Positions 27,505 to 34,659 of a stretch of 64,000 nt of DNA are shown in pieces. The notes under the pieces are model-generated. The model had not been told where the DNA came from. It made no database searches and worked only from the letters and a program-made list of their open reading frames with translations. The stretch's first letter is position 1, and the number at the start of each line of letters is the position of its first letter. The translations under genes and the position numbers were made by a program. This DNA comes from CAWJKP01 sp963843465. Lineage in GTDB: Bacteria > Planctomycetota > Planctomycetia > Pirellulales > Thermoguttaceae. The stretch covers positions 558,001 through 622,000 of the forward strand of contig CAWJKP010000004.1 in the NCBI GenBank assembly GCA_963843465.1. Direction: 5' to 3'.

Positions 27505-27982
27505 ATGGACCCTGCCCTTCTTGATGCTCCCGCCGCGCCGAAAGCGATCGAGAAGATCGTCTGCCGGAGATGTTTCGCGCTTTTGGAGGCGGAGGACAAT
27601 TACTGCCGCCGCTGCGGCACGCCGACGCCCCGCGTCCAGGCCGCCTGGGCCGCCGAGACGGAAAGGGGACAGTCCCCATTTGCCTGAAAGGCCCTCCGGG
27701 TGCTTCGCACAAATGGGGACTGTCCCTTTATTCCCGCCCAAGTCGAGCGGCGGAAAGCTCCTTGAAGGCCGGATCACCGTGCTAACCATGCTCTTCGCGG
27801 TGCTCGGGCCGCTGGCCTTGCCCTTGCTCTGGCGGAGCCCGCGGTTTTCCTTGGCCTGGAAAGTCGTGCTCACCCTGCTGGTGCTGTTGCTGACGGCGAT
27901 CGTGATCGGGCTCTTCTCCTACGTGGTCCAGATGACGCTCGCTCCGCTGAAGGAATTGCAGCAGGTGAAGGGGCTGTTCTGA
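27505..27982 (+). pseudogene. Zinc-ribbon membrane protein gene split by a palindromic insertion
   Basis: From ATG 27505 the frame encodes a zinc ribbon (CRRC...YCRRCG, about residues 16-36) and then stops at 27687, inside the family C palindrome, as ...TERGQSPFA. After the palindrome another frame continues the gene with a Pro-rich joint and two membrane segments (TVLTMLFAVLGPLALPLLW and VVLTLLVLLLTAIVIGLFSYVV), ending LKELQQVKGLF at 27982. Zinc-ribbon plus two membrane helices is a common small-protein layout. The insertion length is not a multiple of three, so the original protein of roughly 130 residues is broken unless the second part is translated separately. Confidence 0.7.
27661..27731. 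repeat. Palindromic element, family C (copy 1, disrupts a gene)
   Basis: Left arm AAAGGGGACAGTCCCCATTT(G), right arm (C)AAATGGGGACTGTCCCTTT, around a loop with GGCCCTCCGGGTGCTTCGCA. The loop is nearly the same as in copy 2 at 29392-29457, although the arms differ in sequence (GTCCCCAT versus GCACCTTTT), which shows that the two copies belong to one family. The insertion changes the frame of the zinc-ribbon gene. Confidence 0.85.
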
Positions 27983-28020
27983 TTCGTTTCTGAGGCGGAA
28001 CGTGGCGAGTGTGTGGCGCG

Positions 28021-28050
28021 GGTTGGGTCGAGCACAGCGAGCCCCACCAT
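28021..28050. repeat. Short hairpin repeat, family O (copy 1)
   Basis: The text GGGTTGGGTCGAGCACAGCG and following AGCCCCACC is inverted relative to 28786-28814 (GGTGGGGCTCGC...CGACCCACCCT). Each copy is a hairpin on its own (GGGTCGAG-CACAG-CGAGCCC type). Confidence 0.55.
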
Positions 28051-28090
28051 TCTTGGTTCTTGCGGAAATTGCGGAAACCGCAAGAGAAGC

Positions 28091-28519
28091 TCAGTAGCGC
28101 AGATTGTTGAAGTACCGCGCCCGGAACGGATCGTACCCCAGCCTGAAACGCACCACTGCAACAACCTGCTCTTGCTGTCTGGCGTCGAGCGTACCGAAAG
28201 CCGCGATGCCGAAACGGGGGCCAAATGCAGCCGTCAAACCCTGACTGCGCGGCCAGTCATAGAGCACGACAGCCTGGGGATCGCATTCGCCCTGGGGACT
28301 ACTCAGCCAGACGACGTCGCCGAGTCCGTAGCCTGCCCCGGAGACATCCAGAGTCACCGGACCACGGAGACGATTGACGCCAACCCAGGGCGCGACAAAG
28401 AGCAACCCCAGGTAGCAAAGAACGAGAACGAGGCCAACAGCAAGGGCGATCGCAAGCCGCTGTCTTTTTTTCCTGCCTTTGGGGGCGGCTGCCGTGGTCG
28501 TTGCACCGGTTACGCGCAT
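28091..28519 (-). CDS. Membrane-anchored hypothetical protein
   Basis: The protein has 142 residues; ATG 28519 is preceded by AGAGGA. A basic N-terminus (PKGRKKRQR) leads into one membrane segment at about 22-44 (LAIALAVGLVLVLCYLGLLFVAPW). The outer part of about 95 residues reads NRLRGPVTLDVSGAGYGLGDVVWLSSPQGE, VVLYDWPRSQG, and ends RARYFNNLRY. 'YGLGDVVWL' is faintly like the signal peptidase I 'GDVV' loop, but no Ser/Lys catalytic pair is evident. It converges on the broken zinc-ribbon gene. No known function. Confidence 0.6.
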   Translation of the reverse strand: MRVTGATTTAAAPKGRKKRQRLAIALAVGLVLVLCYLGLLFVAPWVGVNRLRGPVTLDVSGAGYGLGDVVWLSSPQGECDPQAVVLYDWPRSQGLTAAFGPRFGIAAFGTLDARQQEQVVAVVRFRLGYDPFRARYFNNLRY

Positions 28520-28686
28520 GGACGACTTCCTCTAACAAGAGCGTGATCCCATTTGGCCCCCGAAACCATCGAGATCATTGTACAGGGAATCGCAGGCACG
28601 CCAAACTGTCAACTCGCCTTCGCCCGGCCTGGGCAGGCATGACCGATACTGCGCGCGGACGAAAATGAGACGTTTCCGCCGCGGGC

Positions 28687-28750
28687 ATAGTAACCCGAAG
28701 CGTAAGCGAGGTAACAGGTTACATCCCTCGCTAACGCTTCGGGTTACTAT
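28687..28750. repeat. Palindromic element, family G (copy 1)
   Basis: Left arm ATAGTAACCCGAAGCGTAAG CGAGG, right arm CCTCGCTAACGCTTCGGGTTACTAT, nearly perfect over 25 bp with a loop of about 14 bases. The same arm sequence recurs at 32939-33110 and, with changes, at 52414-52469. Confidence 0.85.
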
Positions 28751-28785
28751 TAGTCTCGTCCGCATGCGGTATAGCCGCCTTCTGG

Positions 28786-28814
28786 TGGGGCTCGCTGCGC
28801 TCGACCCACCCTAC
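28786..28814. repeat. Short hairpin repeat, family O (copy 2)
   Basis: GGTGGGGCTCGCTGCGCTCG then ACCCACCCT forms a hairpin and is an inverted copy of 28021-28050. Located 4 bases from the end of the radical SAM gene. Confidence 0.5.
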
Positions 28815-28817
28815 ACT

Positions 28818-30353
28818 TTACAAGCGCGTGTGCGGGCCGTCGGTCCGCAACTGGTGGCGGCGCCGGCGGAGCAGGTCCTGACCGCTCAAGGGACGTCGCG
28901 GGCCAACGTGGGCCGGGGTTCCGTCGGCGCTCGCCTCCGCTTCCCGGCCGATCCCCAAACGAGCCAGGCTCGGCCAGAGGAGGTGCGCATTGGCCCGCAG
29001 GTACCGCCAGCGACAGTAGAATCGCTCAAAGCACTCACCTTGGAGCGTCTGGAGTTGCTCGGGCGTAAGCACAGGTCCAGAAGACTCTTGTGGTGCAGGC
29101 GTCTCGCCTGCCCAAGCAGCCGGGACGGCTGCGCCACAAAGACGGGGAGAGTCGCCAGGGAGGGACCGCTCCTGGTGCTCGCGGAACAACGGCGTGCCGG
29201 GATGGGGCGTAAGGATCTGGAACTCAGCCCGCGTGGGGTTCAACTGAATGGCATAGTCCAGAAGTCCGCGGATCGAAGATTCGGTGTCCTCGGGGAAGCC
29301 GAGGAGGAATCCGGCCACCGTGCGAATGCCCATCCCGCGGCAAAGGGCGATGAAGTCCCGTTGGCGCTCGTCATTCTCGGGGGAAAAGGGGACAGGCACC
29401 TTTTGCCGGAACGGCCCTTCGGGTGCTTCGCACAAAAGGTGCCTGTCCCCTTTTCCGGCCCCCGGCATCTCCACACCCACGCGGACGCTGGTCAGTCCCA
29501 CGCGTTTCAGCACGCGGAGCATTTCCGGCCGCAAGAGGTCGATCCGCGTCTCGATCGAGAACTGGATTGTCTGCGGCAGCCGGCCGAGCAGCTCGGCCAG
29601 TTGATAGAGCCGGCTGCGGCTCTGGCCGAACAACGGGTCGCGGAACTTGAAGGAGCGGAAGCCGTAGCGCTCTTGGTCCAGGCGGATCTCCTCGGCCACC
29701 GACGGGGGACTGCGCAACCGCACGCCGCCTTGCCGAATCCTATGGGGACAATACGAGCACTGGAAGGCACAGCCCCGGCTCTGCTCGACCAGGGCGGTGG
29801 GAAATCTCCAGAACTCGCTGGCGACCCGAAACCGCCCGGCGGCCAGCGACGACCAATCGGGCAACGGCAGCCGGTCGAGATCCTCGACCTGGCCGAGATC
29901 CAGAGACCGGCCGGGGTGATCGAGCACTTCGCCGAGCTGCCAGAGGAGTTGTTCCGGCTCGCCTTGGACCAAGGTCACCTCCAGCCCGGCGAAGGCCTCG
30001 GGGACCATCGTGGCTACGATCCCCACGACCAGCACCCGGGGACTTCCCGCTTGGCGCAGCAGCCGGGCCATCGCCCGGCGCTGGCGGGAGATCGTGGCCA
30101 GCGAGGGACAGAAGACGTAGAGATCGGCCCCCGGCAGGAGGCGGTCTTCGACGTAGCGGACCTCGTGGCCCAGCCGGCGGAAGATGGCCGACAGGTGGGC
30201 AAAGACCAGGGAAACCGGCGGGCGGTCACGGGGCAGAAGCCGCAGGAGCCGGCCTCGCCAGCCGGTGCGGGCGGGAACAAGCCCGACGCCGAACCCGGCG
30301 GCCAGGTCTTTGGCCGGCTGGCGCCGACGCGTGTTCCAAAGGACGATTTGCAT
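28818..30353 (-). CDS. B12-binding-type radical SAM protein carrying two in-frame palindromic insertions
   Basis: The protein has 511 residues from ATG 30353. The N-terminal 200 residues resemble the cobalamin-binding fold (LVFAHLSAIFRRLGHEVRYVED, LVVGIVATMVPEAFAGL) without a clear DxHxxG. The radical SAM domain starts VEQSRGCAFQCSYCPHR, the CX3CX2C cluster motif, near residue 200, followed by FRDPLFGQSRSRLYQLAEL, IETRIDLLRPEML and VGVEMPG. Two segments look foreign: GKGDRHLLCEAPEGP (from palindrome C2) and LCGAAVPAAWAGETPAPQES (palindrome M1); both keep the frame. It starts 10 bases after the GT2 gene, forming a two-gene operon. The pairing of a B12-binding radical SAM with a GT2 enzyme is reminiscent of hopanoid or lipid tailoring clusters, but that is only inference. 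Confidence 0.88.
   Translation of the reverse strand: MQIVLWNTRRRQPAKDLAAGFGVGLVPARTGWRGRLLRLLPRDRPPVSLVFAHLSAIFRRLGHEVRYVEDRLLPGADLYVFCPSLATISRQRRAMARLLRQAGSPRVLVVGIVATMVPEAFAGLEVTLVQGEPEQLLWQLGEVLDHPGRSLDLGQVEDLDRLPLPDWSSLAAGRFRVASEFWRFPTALVEQSRGCAFQCSYCPHRIRQGGVRLRSPPSVAEEIRLDQERYGFRSFKFRDPLFGQSRSRLYQLAELLGRLPQTIQFSIETRIDLLRPEMLRVLKRVGLTSVRVGVEMPGAGKGDRHLLCEAPEGPFRQKVPVPFSPENDERQRDFIALCRGMGIRTVAGFLLGFPEDTESSIRGLLDYAIQLNPTRAEFQILTPHPGTPLFREHQERSLPGDSPRLCGAAVPAAWAGETPAPQESSGPVLTPEQLQTLQGECFERFYCRWRYLRANAHLLWPSLARLGIGREAEASADGTPAHVGPRRPLSGQDLLRRRRHQLRTDGPHTRL
29089..29138. repeat. Cruciform-like palindromic element, family M
   Basis: An outer stem TGTGGTGCA/TGCGCCACA encloses two hairpins, GCAGGCG-TCT-CGCCTGC and GCAGCCG-GGA-CGGCTGC, giving a three-way junction. 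It lies inside the radical SAM gene and is translated in frame as a Pro/Ala-rich segment near the C-terminus. Confidence 0.7.
29392..29457. repeat. Palindromic element, family C (copy 2, in frame)
   Basis: Arms GAAAAGGGGACAGGCACCTT TTG and CAAAAGGTGCCTGTCCCCTT TTC pair over about 23 bp. The loop CGGAACGGCCCTTCGGGTGC TTCGCA corresponds to the loop of copy 1. Inserted in the radical SAM gene so that translation continues (GKGDRHLLCEAPEGP...QKVPVPF). Arms of this GGGGACAG type are familiar from REP sequences linked to Y1-type transposases in many bacteria. Confidence 0.9.
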
Positions 30354-30363
30354 CGCTATTGCA

Positions 30364-31650
30364 TTAAGCCGCGTGCCTTTTGGCCGATTCGTCGGCCGGC
30401 TCGTCACCGCGGAACACCCGCAGCACGCCCGGTTCTTCCCGCGAAATGGTCTGGATTTTCCCGCCGGGCAGCAGGCGATAGACAATCCCTCGCCAGGCGA
30501 TCCGCGAGCCGAACAACGAGATCGCCACCATCGCCCAAGTGAACAGCCCCACCAACGGTCCAGACCAGAGATCGAAACGGCACGCCCGGCGGAGCGACTC
30601 CTGTTGGTCGGGCAAATAGAGCCCGGCCAGGTCGCGGCGGATCAGGCCGCGATAGCATGAGGCCGCGTAGGCCAAGGCGACGATTCCCGCCGGCACTCGC
30701 GGATCGATCGGGCCGCCGTGGAGTCCCCAGCCGGCCGCCGCCAGGCCGCCCCAGAACGCCAGGTTGGCCAGCGAAAGCACCGTCGCGCCCAGGAGCCAGG
30801 CGGGCAGGAAGTAGCACCGCCCGATCGTGTATTGCCGGCGGACGAAGGAGCACATCGCCGGCAGCGAAAAATCCAGGGGCGAGGCCACCACGCAGGCCGG
30901 CTGGAACTCGATGTGCAACCTTGCGCGGTACAGGACCCGGGTGGCGACGAAGTCGTCGCTGAGAGTGCCTTTCCAAGCCTCGCGGATCTCCAGCCGTTGG
31001 AACAGGTCACGGCGGATTGCCCAGGAACCGCCCCAAACCACGTTCGGCCCGTTGCGGCTGCAAAACATCGCGATCCCGGCGTTCATCGCATACAGGAGAT
31101 GGTTGGCCAACGACGGACGCAGCGGGACAAACCAGCGATACCCGGTCGTCGCCCCGACTTCCCCACGATCGAGCCGGGCGAGCAAGACCCGCAGCCAGCA
31201 GGCGGTCGGTCGGGCGTCGGCGTCGAAGAAGGCCAGGTAGGTAATCTCCGGCGGCAGCGATTCGGTTGCCACGCGCAGGTTGTGTACTTTCTGCCCGCTC
31301 TCTTGGGCCGCACCGGCCAGGATCAGCCGGGTCACGGTTTCGGGATGCGCGGCCATGACGCGGTTGACGGCCGGATAGGCCGGGTCTTTGGTCCCTTCCA
31401 GGATGAACCAGACCTCGTAGTCGGGGTAGTCCTGGCGGAACAGCCCGTCGAGGTTCTTTTCCAACTCGACATCCTGTCCCCGGCAGGGAACGAAAATCAC
31501 CGCCCGGCCGCGGGCACGGCAGCGCCAGACGTTGGCCAGACGATTGCGGGCGAAACGGCGGTGTTCCCAGGTTTGCACCGCCGTCAGCAGCGCCTGGATG
31601 GTTGCCAGCCCGGCCACGAACAGGCCGACCGCGTTCCAAAAGGAATCCAT
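30364..31650 (-). CDS. Family 2 glycosyltransferase, membrane-bound (HpnI/ceramide glucosyltransferase-like)
   Basis: The protein has 428 residues; ATG 31650 with CGGAG before it. One N-terminal membrane segment (FWNAVGLFVAGLATIQALLTAV) precedes the GT-A domain: VIFVPCRGQDVELEKNLDGLF, then AFFDADARP (metal and sugar-nucleotide site), NVVWGGSWAIRRDLF, LSDDFVATRVLY, and RRQYTIGRCY, the position of the Q/RxxRW motif. Three or four more membrane segments follow (TVLSLANLAFWGGLAAAGWG, VPAGIVALAYAASCY, LVGLFTWAMVAISLFG). These features match lipid-directed glucosyltransferases such as ceramide glucosyltransferase and HpnI. It is the first gene of a two-gene unit with the radical SAM protein. Acceptor lipid unknown. 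Confidence 0.9.
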   Translation of the reverse strand: MDSFWNAVGLFVAGLATIQALLTAVQTWEHRRFARNRLANVWRCRARGRAVIFVPCRGQDVELEKNLDGLFRQDYPDYEVWFILEGTKDPAYPAVNRVMAAHPETVTRLILAGAAQESGQKVHNLRVATESLPPEITYLAFFDADARPTACWLRVLLARLDRGEVGATTGYRWFVPLRPSLANHLLYAMNAGIAMFCSRNGPNVVWGGSWAIRRDLFQRLEIREAWKGTLSDDFVATRVLYRARLHIEFQPACVVASPLDFSLPAMCSFVRRQYTIGRCYFLPAWLLGATVLSLANLAFWGGLAAAGWGLHGGPIDPRVPAGIVALAYAASCYRGLIRRDLAGLYLPDQQESLRRACRFDLWSGPLVGLFTWAMVAISLFGSRIAWRGIVYRLLPGGKIQTISREEPGVLRVFRGDEPADESAKRHAA

Positions 31651-31677
31651 GCTCCGGGTTTCCCTCCCCAGTTATTC

Positions 31678-31737
31678 GTAGCATGGGCATTCTTGCCCGT
31701 GTTGACTGCATCGCACGGGCAAGAATGCCCATGCTAC
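31678..31737. repeat. Palindromic element, family F
   Basis: GTAGCATGGGCATTCTTGCC CGTG pairs with its inverse CACGGGCAAGAATGCCCATGCTAC, perfect over about 23 bp, with a loop TTGACTGCATCG. It lies in the divergent promoter region between the GT2 gene and the sugar isomerase gene. Confidence 0.88.
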
Positions 31738-31879
31738 ATTTGCCACCCGGCGGAGAATACTTCCCAACCGGTGACCGGTCAAGTCCAGTGAGTTGCCAAA
31801 GCGTTGGCGGGCAACGACAATGGACGATGTTTCCTGGGCGTCCAATCTGACCTCTTGCCATCAAGGCGTACCCCCACCC

Positions 31880-32857
31880 ATGACCACCAGCGTCTGCCGC
31901 CGTGAGATGATCGCCCGGACGGGCCTTTGCCTGGGAACCGCGGCGATCGCCAGCCTAACCCCCACAGCCATGCCCGCCAGGGAACCCGAACGGAGTTCCC
32001 GCGAGCCTTTCGGCTACTCGCTCAACACGGCCACTATCCGCGGCCAGAAGCTGCCGTTGGCGGAGGTCTTCGACGTGGCCGCCAAGGCCGGCTACCGGGC
32101 CATCGAGCCGTGGATCGAAGAGATCCAGCGGCACGTGGCCGCGGGCGGCGCGCTGGCCGACTTGAAGAAGCGGGCAGCCGACCACGGGCTGGCCGTGATC
32201 GACGCCATCGGATTTGCCGACTGGATCAGCGACGACGACGCCAAACGCAAGGCCGGCCTGGAGCAGATGCGCCGCGAGATGGACCTGGTGGCCCAAATCG
32301 GCGGCTTGCGGATCGCCGCCCCGCCGTTGGGCGGCTATAACGCGCCGATCAATATTCGCCGCATCGCCGATCGCTACCGCAAGGTGCTCGAAATGGGCCG
32401 CCAGATCGGCATCGTGCCGCAGTTGGAATTGTGGGGCGGGTCGAAGACTCTCAACCGCGTGAGCGAGGTGGCCTTCGTCACCATCGAGGCCGCCGACCCC
32501 GATGCCTGTCCCCTCTTGGACGTCTTCCACATCTACAAGGGCGGCTCGGATTTCGCCAGCTTGCGGCTGCTGGGCGGCGCCGCGCTGCACGTGCTGCACG
32601 TCAACGACTATCCCGCCCAGCCGCCGCGTGCCACGGTCACCGACGCCCAGCGCGTCTATCCCGGCGACGGCGTCGCGCCCTTGGGCCTGCTCTTCAGGAC
32701 CCTGGCGGCCAACGGCTTCCGCGGCCATCTCTCGCTGGAGCTGTTCAATCGCGGCTACTGGGCCCAAAGCGCCCTGGAAGTCGCCCGGACCGGCTTGGAG
32801 AAGACCCGCGCGGCCGTGAGCAAAGCGCTGCAAGAAGTTCCTGCTGGGAAAAGGTAG
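31880..32857 (+). CDS. Sugar phosphate isomerase/epimerase (xylose isomerase-like TIM barrel), exported
   Basis: The protein has 325 residues from ATG 31880. The N-terminus has a Tat-like pattern (SVCRREMIARTGLCLGTAAIA), common in planctomycete members of this family. The barrel begins FGYSLNTATIRGQKLPLAEVFDVAAKAGYRAIEPWIEE and proceeds through GLAVIDAIGFADW, IGIVPQLELWGG, VFHIYKGGSD, LHVLHVNDYPA, YPGDGV and HLSLELFNRGYW. Residues of a metal site are likely the Glu in WIEE, the Glu in LELW, His in VFHIY and HVND, and Glu in LSLELF, as in AP_endonuc_2-like isomerases. The sugar substrate is unknown. It is monocistronic. Confidence 0.88.
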   Translation: MTTSVCRREMIARTGLCLGTAAIASLTPTAMPAREPERSSREPFGYSLNTATIRGQKLPLAEVFDVAAKAGYRAIEPWIEEIQRHVAAGGALADLKKRAADHGLAVIDAIGFADWISDDDAKRKAGLEQMRREMDLVAQIGGLRIAAPPLGGYNAPINIRRIADRYRKVLEMGRQIGIVPQLELWGGSKTLNRVSEVAFVTIEAADPDACPLLDVFHIYKGGSDFASLRLLGGAALHVLHVNDYPAQPPRATVTDAQRVYPGDGVAPLGLLFRTLAANGFRGHLSLELFNRGYWAQSALEVARTGLEKTRAAVSKALQEVPAGKR

Positions 32858-32883
32858 CTCCCGCTCGCCGAGCGGGACCACTG

Positions 32884-32935
32884 CTCGTAGTCCCGCGTTC
32901 AGGCGGTTTTCCGCCTAAAGGCGGATTATTCACGG
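32884..32935. repeat. Hairpin repeat, family I (copy 1)
   Basis: CGTAGTCCCGCGTTCAGGCG GTTTTCCGCCTAAAGGCGG resembles 45071-45131 (TCGTAGTCCCGCCTTCAGGC GG). Here the outer arm is incomplete, so only the inner AGGCGG/CCGCCT hairpin folds well. Confidence 0.55.
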
Positions 32936-32938
32936 GCG

Positions 32939-33110
32939 CATCGTAACCCGAAGCGTAAGCGAGGACGGCTAAGGCACCAACGCAGAAACAAGTGTCGCCT
33001 TTCGCTCCGCGAAAGAAGGCGGCTTTCGCGGAGCGAAAGGCGACAATCTGACAGATAGTGATTCGCCGGTCCTAAGGGACCTGCCCTCGCTTACGCTTCG
33101 GGTTACGATG
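32939..33110. repeat. Palindromic element, family G (copy 2), interrupted by family H
   Basis: Outer arms ATCGTAACCCGAAGCGTAAG CGAGG and CCTCGCTTACGCTTCGGGTTACGAT are perfect inverted copies of about 25 bp. The space between them (about 120 bases) contains a complete family H hairpin at 32994-33044, absent from copy 1, so one element was inserted into the other. Confidence 0.88.
32994..33044. repeat. Palindromic element, family H (copy 1)
   Basis: GTCGCCTTTCGCTCCGCGAA AG and CTTTCGCGGAGCGAAAGGCGAC are perfect inverted arms of 22 bp around AAGGCGG. A second copy lies at 49343-49394. Confidence 0.9.
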
Positions 33111-33145
33111 GCGCGCTCTGCGCCGCTCGCATCGCGGGCCGATGA

Positions 33146-34567
33146 TTACCCGCGCTGCGTAAGGACCACGCGCACGTCGCAGACGTTGGTGTGCGTCGGG
33201 CCGGTCCGCAGCAGGGCGTCCAGAGGGGCGAAGAAATGATAGGCGTCGTTGCGGGCCAGGTAGCCGCCCGGGTCGAGTCCCTGCCGGCCCGCGGCCGAGA
33301 GGATCTCCGCATCCAGAAAAGCGCCGGCGGCGTCGGTCGGCCCGTCTTCCCCGTCCGTGCCGCCGGAGAGGATCGCCAGGTCCCGGGCGCCGTCGGACGC
33401 CAAGGCGGCTAGCGCCGCCAGTACCAATTGCTGGTTGCGCCCGCCTAGCCCTCGCTTCTCGGCCGCCGCCAGCTTGACTACCGGTTCGCCCCCGCTGATC
33501 AGGCAGTTCGGGCCAGGCCGCCCCCGCATGGAAACGGCCATCGCCGCCAGGTGCCGGCCGACATCTTCCGCGGCACCTTCCGATCGGGCCGCGCTAACGA
33601 TTGCGTGTGAATACCCCAAACGCTCCGCCTCCTGGCCCGCGGCGTCGACGGCCGTGGCGTTGTTGCCGATGACCAGGTTCCACACCGGACACACGTACTC
33701 CTCACGCTCCGCGTGAGGGTCTGCGTCACGCGGAGCGTGACGAGTACGCGCGTCACGCGGAGCGTGACGAGTACGATTGTCGCGGCACCTGGCGGCCAGG
33801 TAGTCGAAGACCGCCTGCGGCACGCCCGCCGCTAGGGCCTGGTAACGATCGAGAATCGCCAGCGCGGCGGCGGGCGTGGAGGAGTCTTCGACCGTCGGCC
33901 CCGAGGCGATGATCTCCAGGGGATCGCCCAGCACGTCGGAGATGATCAGGGCCGCCAACCGCCCGGCGCGGCAGGCCCGCCAGAGTCCGCCGCCCTTGAG
34001 CCGGCTGAGCTGCTTGCGGACCGTATTCGAGCTCTTCGATGTTGGCCCCCGCGGCCGAAAGCTGCCGGGTGACCGCCAGCTTGTCCGCCAAGCTCACGCC
34101 TTCCACCGGGGCGGGCAAGAGCGCCGAGCCGCCGCCGGAGATCAACGCCAGGCAGAGATCCTCGGGCGCCAATGCCTGGACGATCCGCAGGATCTCCGCG
34201 GCGCCGCCGCGCCGGCCGGCGTGGGCTCGTTGACGCCCGCCGGTCGGGCCCCGTGCAAATGGATCCGCGAGAGCGGCCGGACGCAGTCGTCCGGCACGTT
34301 CACCCAGCCGGTCGCTGCTTTGGCCTCAAGCCACCGTGGACCGAGGACCTCTTCCACGGCCGCGGCCATGCCGGCCCCCGCCTTCCCCGCCCCCACTACG
34401 GCGATTCGTCCCACATCTTCCCACGGCACCGTCTGCTCACCGATGGTCAACGTCGATCCATCGAGGCGCAGCGCGCGGCGGACCAGCCCATCGGAGCGGA
34501 CCGCCTCGACGCCCGCCCACCAGATTCGCCGAGCATCCCGGCGCAGTTTTTCGGCTGACGACGGCAT
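33146..34567 (-). pseudogene. Glycerate 2-kinase (MOFRL/DUF4147 type), two frameshifts and an in-frame palindrome
   Basis: From ATG 34567 the product starts MPSSAEKLRRDARRIWWAGVEA and carries GRIAVVGAGKAG, typical of this kinase family. A frame change at about 34196-34216 (GC-rich run) moves to ILRIVQALAPEDLCLALISGGGSALLPAPVEG, and an extra base near 34029 to NTVRKQLSRLKGGGLW. The last part has LIISDVLGDPLEIIASGPTVEDSSTPA, LVIGNNATA, LISGGEPVVKL, GGRNQQLVLAAL and LSGGTDGEDGPTDAAGA (MOFRL domain), ending at TAA 33146. A foreign segment of about 27 residues (RTRHAPRDARTRHAPRDADP...) comes from palindrome A1. Intact enzymes phosphorylate D-glycerate to 2-phosphoglycerate in the cytoplasm. Confidence 0.85.
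33694..33775. repeat. Palindromic element, family A (copy 1, with a repeated right arm)
   Basis: CGTACTCCTCACGCTCCGCG TGAGG pairs with GCGTCACGCGGAGCGTGACGAGTACG; the right arm is then repeated once more in tandem (33749-33775). It lies within the glycerate kinase gene and is read through in frame. Confidence 0.9.
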
Positions 34568-34659
34568 GGGGCAATTCTCTCTTTTCACGCCCTGGCTGTC
34601 GAGACCGGTTCTCTTCCAACACATTGCGACTGGCAGGTTGTGTTGTCATAATCCACGTT

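Noticed and set aside
29089..29138. tRNA-like cloverleaf
   Set aside because: The two hairpins and outer stem lack the conserved tRNA bases, T-loop and length; it is treated as a palindromic repeat.
28818..31650. Hopanoid cluster genes hpnJ and hpnI
   Set aside because: The GT2 and radical SAM pair resembles these, but no squalene-hopene cyclase or other hpn genes are present and the motifs do not prove it.
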